From positions 1-64,000 of the forward strand of contig NZ_SHKP01000004.1 in the NCBI RefSeq assembly GCF_004217215.1: 64,000 bases of DNA. Reading direction: 5' to 3'. The stretch is from Rivibacter subsaxonicus. Its GTDB lineage: Bacteria; Pseudomonadota; Gammaproteobacteria; Burkholderiales; Burkholderiaceae_C. Position numbers and translations under genes: made by a program. Each line of letters starts with the position of its first letter. Positions within the stretch are counted from its first letter, which is position 1. The notes beneath the pieces were generated by a model that was given only the letters and a program-made list of their open reading frames with translations, did not search any database and was not told the origin of the DNA. Shown here piece after piece: positions 7,879 to 15,244 of the stretch.

Positions 7879-10352
7879 AGCCGACCGCAAACCGCGCGCT
7901 GCCCGCCGTGGCTGCGCTGCTGCTGAGCGCGTGCGCGGTCAACGCGCCGGCGCCGCGGCAGGCGCCGGTCGCCCCCGTCAAGCCGGACCCCGGTTGCCTG
8001 CCGGCGCCGCTGGCCGGCCGCGACCTCTACCTGCGTGGCGCCTTCAACAACTGGGCGGCGACCGAGAACGAGCGCTTCGCCTGGGTCTGCGACCACCACG
8101 AATTGCTGGCCGCGCTGAAGGGCGAGCATCCCTTCAAGCTCGCCGACGAGGACTGGTCGGACGACGCCGACTTCGGCGCCGGCCCGGGGCCGGACCGGCG
8201 CCTGGAGCCCGGCCGCGCGCGCACCCTGGTGCCCAAGGGCACCGCAGTCGAGGCTGCGTTCGAGGGCCAGCAGCGCTTCGTGCTGCGCTGGCCGGCCGGC
8301 GCCGCGCCGCAGCTCGCGTTGGAGGCCTTGCCGGCGGGTTCGCTCGACGTCGAGGCCTGGCGCCGACGGCACGCGGTGGCTGCGACCAGCGTCGATGACC
8401 CGGTCGCGCTCGGCCTGCGCTTCGACTCGCGCGACGCCGCGCACAAGGCGCCCTTCGGTGCGATCACGGCCGGCACCGAGGCGCGCTTCGCGCTGGCGGC
8501 GCCGGCCGGCGTGCAGCGCGCGACGCTGGTGGTCGAGAAGCGTCGGCTCGAAGGCAACCAGGAAGTCCTCGAGTACCGCGAGGTGGCCCGCGTGCCGATG
8601 GAACTGCGCGACGGGCGCTGGCGCGCGACGCATCGCTTTGCCGAGCCGGCGGTCTACGGCTACTGGTTCGAGATCGAGGTGAACGGCAGGCGCTACGCCT
8701 ACCAGAACAACCGCGACGCGATCTACTGGACGCGCGAGAAGGGTTCCGGCGGCCTCGGCCTGGTCGAGCCGCTGCCGGAGCAGCTCAAGCGCATCCGCCG
8801 CTTTCGCCAGACGGTCTACGCCGCCGACTACCAGGTGCCGGCCTACGCGCCCGACCTCGTCTACTACTACGTCTTCCCGGACCGCTTTCGCGATGGCGAC
8901 CCGCGCAACAACCCGCGGCCGGGCGCGCGCGGCTACCAGGACAAGCCGATCGAGCTGCACGCGAACTGGCTCGAAAAGCCCTTCAAACCTGGCAGCGGCG
9001 ACGGCTCCGATGCGATCTACAACAACGACTTCTTCGGCGGCGACATCCAGGGGTTGATCGACAAGCTCGACCACATCGCCGATCTGGGCGCCAACGCGCT
9101 CTACATCACGCCGATGTTCACCGCCGCCAGCAACCACAAGTACGACACCGCGGACTACCGGAGCATCGACCCGGCCTTCGGCAGCAATGCCGACTTCCAG
9201 CGCCTGACGCAGGAAGCGGCGAAGCGCGGCATCCGCGTGATCCCCGACACTTCGCTCAACCACACCGGGATCGACTCGATCTACTTCGACCGCTTCGGCA
9301 AGTACCCCGGCATCGGCGCCTTCGAGGCGGGGCGCATCCGCGCCGATTCACCGTGGGCGAGCTGGTACCGCTTCGATCCGATGCAGGCCGACCCTGCCAG
9401 GCAGTACCGCGGCTGGGTCGGCGTGGCCGACCTGCCCGAACTCGACAAGAGCTCGAAGGACTTCCGCGCCTTCGCCTACGGCGAGGGCGGCGTGACGCAG
9501 CAATGGCTCGAGCTCGGCGCCGCCGGCTGGCGCATGGACGTGGCGCCCTGGGTGCCGGACGACTTCTGGCGCGAGTGGCGTGCGGCCGTCAAGCGCGCCA
9601 AGCCGGACGCGATCACGATCGCCGAAACCTGGTTCGACGCCTCGAAGCATTTCCTCGGCGATGCCTTCGACTCGACGATGAACTACATCTTCCGCAACAC
9701 CGTGCTCGACTACGCGGCCGGCGGCGATGCGCGCAAGCTCTACCCCAACATCGAGCTGATGCGCGAGCAGTACCCGAAGCAGAGCTTCTACGCGTTGATG
9801 AACCTGGTCTCCTCGCACGACCAAGCGCGCGCGCTGCATGTGCTGGGCGCGACCGACGAGCGCGACGCCGCCGCGCTGGAACTCGCCAAGCGGCGCCTGC
9901 GACTGGCCACGCTGTTCCAGGCCATCTTCCCCGGCTCGCCGGCGATCTACTACGGCGACGAGGTCGGCGTCGGCGGCGGCGACGATCCCTACAACCGCGC
10001 GACCTATCCCTGGCCCGATCGCGGTGGCCGGCCCGATCTCGCGCTCGAGGCCGACGTGAAGCGCTTGCTCGCGATGCGCAAGGCGCACCCGGTGCTGCGC
10101 CATGGATCGTTGGATGCGCCGCTGCTGCTCGACGAACACCTGATCGTGCTCGCGCGCGAGCAGGCCGGCGCCTTCGCGATCAGCGCCACCAACAATGCGG
10201 GCAACGCCAGGACGGCGAGTGTCAGGCTGCCGCCCGCGATGGCGGGGCGCAGCTTCGTCGACGTACTGAGCGGTGCGGTCGTACAAGCCGAGGGCCAGAC
10301 GTTGAGCTTCAGCGTGCCGCCGCTGTTCGGCCGCGTGCTGATCGCGCGCTGA
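7875..10352 (+). CDS. Lipoprotein GH13 enzyme, neopullulanase/cyclomaltodextrinase-like, with N-terminal starch-module
   Basis: The 825-residue product begins with a lipoprotein signal (AALLLSAC, lipidated Cys20), so it should be membrane-anchored, probably in the outer membrane. Residues about 50-110 (LYLRGAFNNW, HPFKLADEDWSDDADFG) look like the X25/starch-binding module found in some pullulanases. The catalytic part follows: PDTSLNHT near 456, GWRMDVAPWVPDDFW with the nucleophile near 555, AETWFD near 583 and SSHDQAR near 647, closest to the neopullulanase/cyclomaltodextrinase subgroup. The ATG at 7875 overlaps the stop of the previous enzyme (ATGA), so the pair is translationally coupled. 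A strong hairpin terminator lies just downstream. Confidence 0.88.
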   Translation: MKPTANRALPAVAALLLSACAVNAPAPRQAPVAPVKPDPGCLPAPLAGRDLYLRGAFNNWAATENERFAWVCDHHELLAALKGEHPFKLADEDWSDDADFGAGPGPDRRLEPGRARTLVPKGTAVEAAFEGQQRFVLRWPAGAAPQLALEALPAGSLDVEAWRRRHAVAATSVDDPVALGLRFDSRDAAHKAPFGAITAGTEARFALAAPAGVQRATLVVEKRRLEGNQEVLEYREVARVPMELRDGRWRATHRFAEPAVYGYWFEIEVNGRRYAYQNNRDAIYWTREKGSGGLGLVEPLPEQLKRIRRFRQTVYAADYQVPAYAPDLVYYYVFPDRFRDGDPRNNPRPGARGYQDKPIELHANWLEKPFKPGSGDGSDAIYNNDFFGGDIQGLIDKLDHIADLGANALYITPMFTAASNHKYDTADYRSIDPAFGSNADFQRLTQEAAKRGIRVIPDTSLNHTGIDSIYFDRFGKYPGIGAFEAGRIRADSPWASWYRFDPMQADPARQYRGWVGVADLPELDKSSKDFRAFAYGEGGVTQQWLELGAAGWRMDVAPWVPDDFWREWRAAVKRAKPDAITIAETWFDASKHFLGDAFDSTMNYIFRNTVLDYAAGGDARKLYPNIELMREQYPKQSFYALMNLVSSHDQARALHVLGATDERDAAALELAKRRLRLATLFQAIFPGSPAIYYGDEVGVGGGDDPYNRATYPWPDRGGRPDLALEADVKRLLAMRKAHPVLRHGSLDAPLLLDEHLIVLAREQAGAFAISATNNAGNARTASVRLPPAMAGRSFVDVLSGAVVQAEGQTLSFSVPPLFGRVLIAR

Positions 10353-10373
10353 GCCTCACGGCCCCAAAGAAGG

Positions 10374-10403
10374 AAGCCCCCGCGGCTCGCGCCGCGGGGG
10401 CTT
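10374..10403. terminator. Bidirectional hairpin terminator between convergent genes
   Basis: A perfect 13-bp stem (AAGCCCCCGCGGC / GCCGCGGGGGCTT) with a TCGC loop sits between the rightward GH13 gene (stop 10352) and the leftward receptor gene (stop 10426). It is followed by CTGTTCTTC on the plus strand and preceded by an A-rich stretch, so it could act in both directions. Confidence 0.85.
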
Positions 10404-10425
10404 CTGTTCTTCGCTCAGCTCAGTC

Positions 10426-13239
10426 TCAGAACTTGTAGTTCGCACCCAGGAAATAGGTGCTGCCCCACTTGATGTACTCGAGAGGGCGATCCTTGGCGCC
10501 GGCGAAGTAGGTCTGGTAGGCCTCGTTCGTCAGGTTGGTGACCTGGAACAGCAGACCCAGTCCGTTCAGCGGGCCGTCGCGGAAGTTGTAGCCGAGCTGG
10601 GCATCGACGATGGTTTCGCCGACCACGTAGCGCAGCGTGCGGTTGCCGTTGAAGTTGCCGATCTCGCCGATGAAGTCCGAACGCTTGCGGCCGCTGATGC
10701 GTGCCTCGAAGCCGCCGTTCTCGTAGTACGCGGTCAGGCTGTAGACGCGATCGGACAGGCCGGGCAGCGAGATGTTGTCGGGGCCGACGCTGGACGAGCT
10801 TTCCGGATCCTTGATCGAGATGTTGCTGCTGTTGAAGCTCGCGTTGGCCACGACGCCGAAGCCCGACAGCACCGGGGTCAGCTTGTCGAAGGGCAGCGAC
10901 GCCGAGAGCTCGAAGCCCGACAGGCGGCCGCCCTGGCCATTGGTCGGGGCGGAATAGCTGCCGGTCGGCGAGATCGGGCAGGTCGGGCAGCTCGGGTTCG
11001 GCGCGATGCCGGAGGTGAACTGCGTGAAGTCGAAGTTCGGGTTGGTCTGCGTGTAGATGTAGGAGTCGAGGTCCTTGTAGAAGTAGGCCGCGGCGACGTA
11101 GGCCTTGGTGCCCCAGTACTTCTCGTACGAGATGTCGAAGGCGTTGGCCTTCCACGGGTCGAGCTGCGGGTTGCCGCCGCTGCCGTTGACGTTGCGCACG
11201 CCGTTGGTGGGGTTGTCGTCGACGTTGACCTCGATCGACGCGCGCAGCTGGTCGACGCGCGGACGTGCCATCTGCTTGGCCAGCGCGACGCGCACGAACT
11301 GATCGTCCTTGAAGCCGAACGCCAGGTTCATGCTCGGCAGCACGTCGGTCATGGTCTTGCCATCCGAGACCGGCGTCGGCGTGCCGCCGTTGGTCAGCTG
11401 GATGGCGTCGGACGACTGGTCGGTGCGCACCACCTGCACGCCGACATTGCCGCGCACGCTGACGCCGCTCCAGACGTCGGAGTCGATGTTGGCCTGCAGG
11501 AAGCCGGTGGTGGTCTTCTCGTTGACGTCCCAGGACTTGGCGACCAGGTAGGGCGCGGCCGTCGAGCTGGGGTTGAAGGTCATGTAGCGCGCCACCGCGG
11601 CCGGCACGTTCCACGACGGGATCATGCCGACGCCGGCGAAGCCGAGGTCGACCAGGCCGTACTGCAGGTCGGGGGCGATCGCGGTGTCACCCTGGGCGCC
11701 GACGTTGATGTTGCCCTCGGGCTGGCGCTTCTTCTTTGAGCGGTCGGCGTAGTTCAGGCCGGCGCTGATGTCGGAGAAGAAGTCCTTGGCCACCGGCATC
11801 GGCACGCTGCCGACGAACTTGAAGCCCTTGAGTTCGTCCTCGACGCTGGGCACCTTGCCGTAGCCCGAGCCATAGATCGTGTTGCGCAGGAACAGGCGCG
11901 TCGCGTCCGAGTAGTCCAGCGTCGGCCTCATCTGCGAGAAGCCGTTGTTGATGAAGCCGATCTCGACGTTGTCGAACTGCGGCGCGGGCACCAGCTGGGT
12001 GTTGTTCTCGAGGTTGAGCTCGTCGCGCGTGGCCTTCGAGTAGTTGATGTCGGCGACCAGCTTGACCTCGCCGAGCATCAGCTTGTTGTTCCAGCCGATC
12101 GCGCGGATCTCGTCCTCGCGCTTGTTGTACATGCCACGCACCAGCGGATAGACGCCGCTGAGGGTGCCGTTCGTGAGCGTGCCGTTGCCGTTGACCGCGA
12201 CGTTGGAGTAGTCGCAGGACGGGTTGCAGGGGAAGTTGCCGTTGTACTGGGTGTTCATCTCCCACTGGTTGGCGGTGTCCTCCTGCTTGGCCCTCGATGC
12301 AAACAGGTCGAGCACGCTGTTGAAGTCCTTCGACGGCTTGAACTCGATCGTGCCCATCAGGCCGTCACGCTGGGCGCTGCCGGTGCGACGCAGCGCCTTC
12401 ATGCCGTCGGTGGCCCAGGTGCCGGCCGGCAGGCCGGGCCGCGCATCGGTCTTCCAGGGCTCGTAGAGGCCGACCTGCTGCTCCTGGACCGGCGTGTCGA
12501 GGTGGGCGTAGCCGAGCGAGATGCCGATGGTGCGGTCGGCGAACTGGTCGATGTAGCTGATCGAGAAGCGGTTGCCGGTGGAGTCGGCATTGGCCGCCGA
12601 GCCCAGCGAGTTCTGCGAGACCCGCGCGTTGAGCGAGACGACGCGGCCGGCGAAGTCGAGCGGCTTGACCGTCTGCATGTCGATCGTGCCCGACAGGCCC
12701 TGGCCGATCAGCGCGGCATCGGGTGTCTTGTAGACGAGCACGCCCTTGAGCAGTTCGGAGGGGTACTGGTCGAACTCGACGCTGCGGTTGTCGCCGGTGC
12801 TGACGATCTCGCGGCCGTTGAGCAGGGTGGTTGCGAAATCGGGCGACAGGCCGCGCACGCTGATCACCTGGGCGCGACCGGCCACGCGCTGGGCCGACAG
12901 GCCGGGCAGGCGCGCGATCGACTCGGCGATGCTGACGTCGGGCAGCTTGCCGATGTCCTCGGCCGACACCGCCTCGACGATCGAGGTGTTGTCCTTCTTG
13001 ACGGCGATTGCGCTCTCGATGCCGCGCCGGATGCCCGTCACGGTGACCGTGTCGAGTTCGGTCGCCGGCTTGGCGCTGGCGTCGGCGGGCGCCGGCGTGG
13101 GGGTTGGCGCGGCCTGCTGGGCATGGGCGCTGCCGATGACCAGCAGCAGCGCTGCGCAGCCGGCGGCCACCGGGCTGAACTGGAACGACGCGCGCTTCGG
13201 GGCTTGGCCCTCGAACCGCTGCTTGGCGGAAGTTCTCAT
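10426..13239 (-). CDS. TonB-dependent outer-membrane receptor, probable maltodextrin transporter
   Basis: This 937-residue protein is a TonB-dependent receptor. It has a signal peptide (ending GSAHAQQ near residue 41), a TonB-box-like ELDTVTVTG near residue 60, a plug domain (ISVRGLSPDF, LLNGREI), a long beta-barrel, and the typical C-terminal aromatic residue (GANYKF). ATG 13239 is chosen because GAGGAGA lies just upstream; a longer reading to 13308 has no such site. It resembles the MalA/sucrose-type receptors found next to amylases in Caulobacter and Xanthomonas, so maltodextrin import is the likely role. Two palindromes lie in its upstream region. It would supply oligosaccharides to the periplasmic enzymes and ABC importer encoded nearby. 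Confidence 0.9.
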   Translation of the reverse strand: MRTSAKQRFEGQAPKRASFQFSPVAAGCAALLLVIGSAHAQQAAPTPTPAPADASAKPATELDTVTVTGIRRGIESAIAVKKDNTSIVEAVSAEDIGKLPDVSIAESIARLPGLSAQRVAGRAQVISVRGLSPDFATTLLNGREIVSTGDNRSVEFDQYPSELLKGVLVYKTPDAALIGQGLSGTIDMQTVKPLDFAGRVVSLNARVSQNSLGSAANADSTGNRFSISYIDQFADRTIGISLGYAHLDTPVQEQQVGLYEPWKTDARPGLPAGTWATDGMKALRRTGSAQRDGLMGTIEFKPSKDFNSVLDLFASRAKQEDTANQWEMNTQYNGNFPCNPSCDYSNVAVNGNGTLTNGTLSGVYPLVRGMYNKREDEIRAIGWNNKLMLGEVKLVADINYSKATRDELNLENNTQLVPAPQFDNVEIGFINNGFSQMRPTLDYSDATRLFLRNTIYGSGYGKVPSVEDELKGFKFVGSVPMPVAKDFFSDISAGLNYADRSKKKRQPEGNINVGAQGDTAIAPDLQYGLVDLGFAGVGMIPSWNVPAAVARYMTFNPSSTAAPYLVAKSWDVNEKTTTGFLQANIDSDVWSGVSVRGNVGVQVVRTDQSSDAIQLTNGGTPTPVSDGKTMTDVLPSMNLAFGFKDDQFVRVALAKQMARPRVDQLRASIEVNVDDNPTNGVRNVNGSGGNPQLDPWKANAFDISYEKYWGTKAYVAAAYFYKDLDSYIYTQTNPNFDFTQFTSGIAPNPSCPTCPISPTGSYSAPTNGQGGRLSGFELSASLPFDKLTPVLSGFGVVANASFNSSNISIKDPESSSSVGPDNISLPGLSDRVYSLTAYYENGGFEARISGRKRSDFIGEIGNFNGNRTLRYVVGETIVDAQLGYNFRDGPLNGLGLLFQVTNLTNEAYQTYFAGAKDRPLEYIKWGSTYFLGANYKF

Positions 13240-13320
13240 CTCTCGTCTCCTCAGGTTCTTCAGAACAACACAGATTCGTGCGTGTGAGATCGGCAGCCGC
13301 GCTCGCAAGGCCAGGGCCTC

Positions 13321-13338
13321 AACACTCCATGGAATGTT
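13321..13338. promoter_or_regulatory. 18-bp near-perfect palindrome upstream of the receptor gene
   Basis: AACACTCCATGGAATGTT is an inverted repeat with a single mismatched pair and a CCATGG centre. It lies about 80 bases upstream of the receptor start and directly abuts a degenerate copy of the locus palindrome. It differs from the CTGTAG-type site, so a second regulator (for example LacI-type) is possible. I noticed no second copy. Confidence 0.4.
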
Positions 13339-13353
13339 GTACTAAAACTAGAT
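13339..13353. promoter_or_regulatory. Degenerate HexR-type site and candidate promoter of the receptor gene
   Basis: On the minus strand TCTAGTTTTAGTACA matches most of TGTAGTTTTGCTACA. It is embedded in a candidate promoter, TTGGCA-N16-TACAAC, reading toward the receptor. The match has about three deviations, so it is much weaker than the other copies. Confidence 0.35.
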
Positions 13354-13490
13354 ATGTTGCCAACCAAAGTAAACCCTAGCGCCGCATTGATGTCCTGATG
13401 GCGGCCACGTTTCATGGGCGTACGCCGCGTTGTTTCAGGGTATTTACCGGCAATCTGTCGCCGTCGCGCGACAGCTGCTTCGAGTCCGGA

Positions 13491-13507
13491 ATGTAGTGGG
13501 ACTACTT
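13491..13507. promoter_or_regulatory. Predicted HexR-type operator, receptor/glucokinase intergenic region
   Basis: GTAG-TGGGA-CTAC (13493-13505) is an exact copy of the core palindrome with the same 5-base centre. It lies 254 bases upstream of the receptor start, further than the other copies from their genes, so its regulatory effect is less certain. Confidence 0.5.
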
Positions 13508-13643
13508 ATGCAGGTGCTGCGGGGCAGCATCAGTTCGGCTACATCGCGCGCCTGCTCCGCCCGCGCTGCTGGCGGGATGGGCGCGATCCGCGGTGACCGA
13601 CGACCAGGCGGCGACCACGTCGCCGTGACCGCCGCCGAAGCTC

Positions 13644-14651
13644 TCAGTCCGCGCTCTGCTCGATGGCGAGAGCTGCCCCGGTCAGCGCCGCCTCGGTGTC
13701 GACGATCAGCACGGTCGGGATGCCTTCGAGGTAGCTGCGAAAGCGGCCCTTGGCCTCGAAGCGCTCGCGAAAACGCGAGGCGAAGAAGCGCTCGCCCAGG
13801 CGCGGCACGATGCCGCCGCCGATGTAGACGCCGCCGCGCGCGCCGAGCGTCAGCGCCACGTTGCCGGCAAAGCTGCCGAGCAGCGCGCAGAACAGGTCGA
13901 GCGTGCGTGCGCAGTCGGGGTCGCTCCCGGTGGCGGCGCGCTCGACGATCTCTTCGGCCGTCAGGGCGGCGGCCGTGGCGCCGGTCGTCGCGGTGGCCGC
14001 CGCATGCAGCACCGGCAGGCCGATGCCGGACAGCAGTCGCTCGGCCGAGACATGCGGGTACTCGCGTCGCACGCGCGCCAGCAACTCGCTCTCGAAGTCG
14101 TCGGCAGCCGACAGCGTGGCGTGCCCGCCCTCGCCCGACAGCGCGACCCAGCCGTGCCGGGTCTGCACCACGCCGCCCACGCCGAGGCCGGTGCCGGGGC
14201 CGATCACCGCCAGCGTGCCGCCGGGCGCCGGCAGGGGCCGCTGGTCATGGCTGCGCAGTTGTGACGCACCCAGGCGCGGCAGCGACAGGGCCAGTGCCTC
14301 GAAGTCGTTGAGCACCAGCAGCATGTCGAGGTCCAGTTCGGCCTCGACCCCGGCACGCGAGAAGCTCCAGTGGCTGTTGGTCAGGTCGACCTGGTCGCCG
14401 GCGACCGAGGAGGCGACCGCGAACGCGGCCCGGCGCGGTGGGCGGTACGCGGTGCCCAGCAGCAGCTCGAGTTCGCCGAGGTAGGCATTGACCGCCGGGG
14501 CCGGACCCGCGTGCGCCAGCACCGGCAGGCGGCGCACATGCTGCACGGTGCTGGCGGCGTCGGCCAGCCAGCCAAAGCGGGCGTTGGTGCCGCCGATGTC
14601 GGCAACCAGGCGCGGAAACGAGTCGTGCGCGGCCGAAGCGTCGCCCCTCAT
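13644..14651 (-). CDS. glk: Glucokinase (stand-alone copy)
   Basis: The enzyme phosphorylates glucose with ATP in the cytoplasm, the entry step for glucose released from maltodextrins. The 335-residue protein has the phosphate-binding ADIGGTNARF (residues 17-26), the catalytic LNDFEAL (Asp near 116), GPGTGLGVGG and the glucose-contacting EGGH. The length fits the bacterial Glk family. ATG 14651 is chosen because family similarity begins a few residues later; ATG 14825 in the same frame would add 58 Pro/Arg-rich residues without similarity, although the predicted promoter lies close to it, so an N-terminal extension is not excluded. It is transcribed divergently from the glucokinase-HexR fusion, and a HexR-type site overlaps its predicted transcription start. 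Confidence 0.9.
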   Translation of the reverse strand: MRGDASAAHDSFPRLVADIGGTNARFGWLADAASTVQHVRRLPVLAHAGPAPAVNAYLGELELLLGTAYRPPRRAAFAVASSVAGDQVDLTNSHWSFSRAGVEAELDLDMLLVLNDFEALALSLPRLGASQLRSHDQRPLPAPGGTLAVIGPGTGLGVGGVVQTRHGWVALSGEGGHATLSAADDFESELLARVRREYPHVSAERLLSGIGLPVLHAAATATTGATAAALTAEEIVERAATGSDPDCARTLDLFCALLGSFAGNVALTLGARGGVYIGGGIVPRLGERFFASRFRERFEAKGRFRSYLEGIPTVLIVDTEAALTGAALAIEQSAD

Positions 14652-14870
14652 GGACGAACTCACGGCGCGGGGCACGGGCAGGGCGCTGCGCGCATGCCTG
14701 CGCGGCGCTTCGCGGTGGATCGGGGTCGGGGGACGCAGGCGGGCATGGTCATCTCGGGACGAAAGGGCGGCGCTCCGTGGGGCCGCGACGCCCGGCACCC
14801 GGAGCGGCGCCGTGATGGGATGCATGGCGCGGGCCAGGCTGATGGCTCGACTCGCGTAACGACTACAAAG

Positions 14871-14885
14871 GTAGCGAAACTACAG
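14871..14885. promoter_or_regulatory. Predicted HexR-type operator at the stand-alone glucokinase promoter
   Basis: GTAG-CGAAA-CTAC (14871-14883), read on the minus strand as TGTAGTTTCGCTAC, lies immediately downstream of the predicted -10 at 14901-14896. Bound protein would cover the transcription start. A further half-site (ACTACA) is adjacent at 14862. Confidence 0.65.
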
Positions 14886-14895
14886 TTCAAAAACA

Positions 14896-14924
14896 ATAGC
14901 ATGAAACCTACTGGCTCCGCTCAA
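14896..14924 (-). promoter_or_regulatory. Candidate sigma-70 promoter of the stand-alone glucokinase gene
   Basis: On the minus strand TTGAGC (14924-14919), 17 bases, then TGCTAT (14901-14896) form a plausible sigma-70 promoter. Transcription would start near 14889, directly over the operator at 14871-14885. Confidence 0.45.
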
Positions 14925-15045
14925 AACGCTGCCGCGATCAGCGCGGTGGCGGCAACGGCCAGTCTGTAGCCAGTGAATCCAGGGGGGCATGCTGGTCGCG
15001 TCAGCGGTTCCCGGACGGGTAAATCGGCGACCTTCAAGCTTGAAA

Positions 15046-15062
15046 CTGTAATCCAGCTACAG
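15046..15062. promoter_or_regulatory. Predicted autoregulatory operator upstream of the glucokinase-HexR gene
   Basis: CTGTAA-TCCAG-CTACAG has 6-base arms with one mismatch, and flanking A and T extend it to 15045-15063. It lies about 180 bases before the fusion gene start, consistent with autoregulation by the encoded regulator. Confidence 0.6.
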
Positions 15063-15244
15063 TAAGTGCGGCACTTCTGCAACGCGTCGGTCTGGCGTCC
15101 TGCGGCCCGACCTGCGTCACCCGGGGCGCTGGTTCTCGCCGTTTCGGGGCTCCGACCTGCGGCCCGATAATGAATCGGTGCCCTGGGCCGAGCGTCGTTG
15201 CCGAGCCGGGCCGACAGCCATTCACCGCGAGTCCGACCGCCAGC

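Larger units (their letters stand above)
13240..13643. other. 404-bp intergenic regulatory region, receptor to glucokinase
   Basis: No coding sequence is supported here. It contains the receptor leader and promoter region, the 18-bp palindrome, the degenerate operator and an exact GTAG-N5-CTAC site at 13493. A short inverted repeat (CGGCGAC/GTCGCCG, 13609-13625) lies just beyond the glucokinase stop but has no T-run. Confidence 0.6.
14652..15244. other. Divergent intergenic region between the two glucokinase genes
   Basis: Both glucokinase genes are driven from this region, which holds two palindromic operators (14871 and 15046) and a promoter for the leftward gene. The part from 14652 to 14825 is open in the glucokinase frame and might encode an N-terminal extension. 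No other gene is supported. Confidence 0.55.

Noticed and set aside
6172-7890. Minus-strand open frame of over 570 codons covering the first GH13 gene
   Set aside because: Antisense shadow. Val/Arg/Gln-rich translation without family motifs.
13609-13625. Hairpin after the stand-alone glucokinase as a terminator
   Set aside because: The stem is only 7 bp and no T-run follows on the minus strand, so termination there is not supported.
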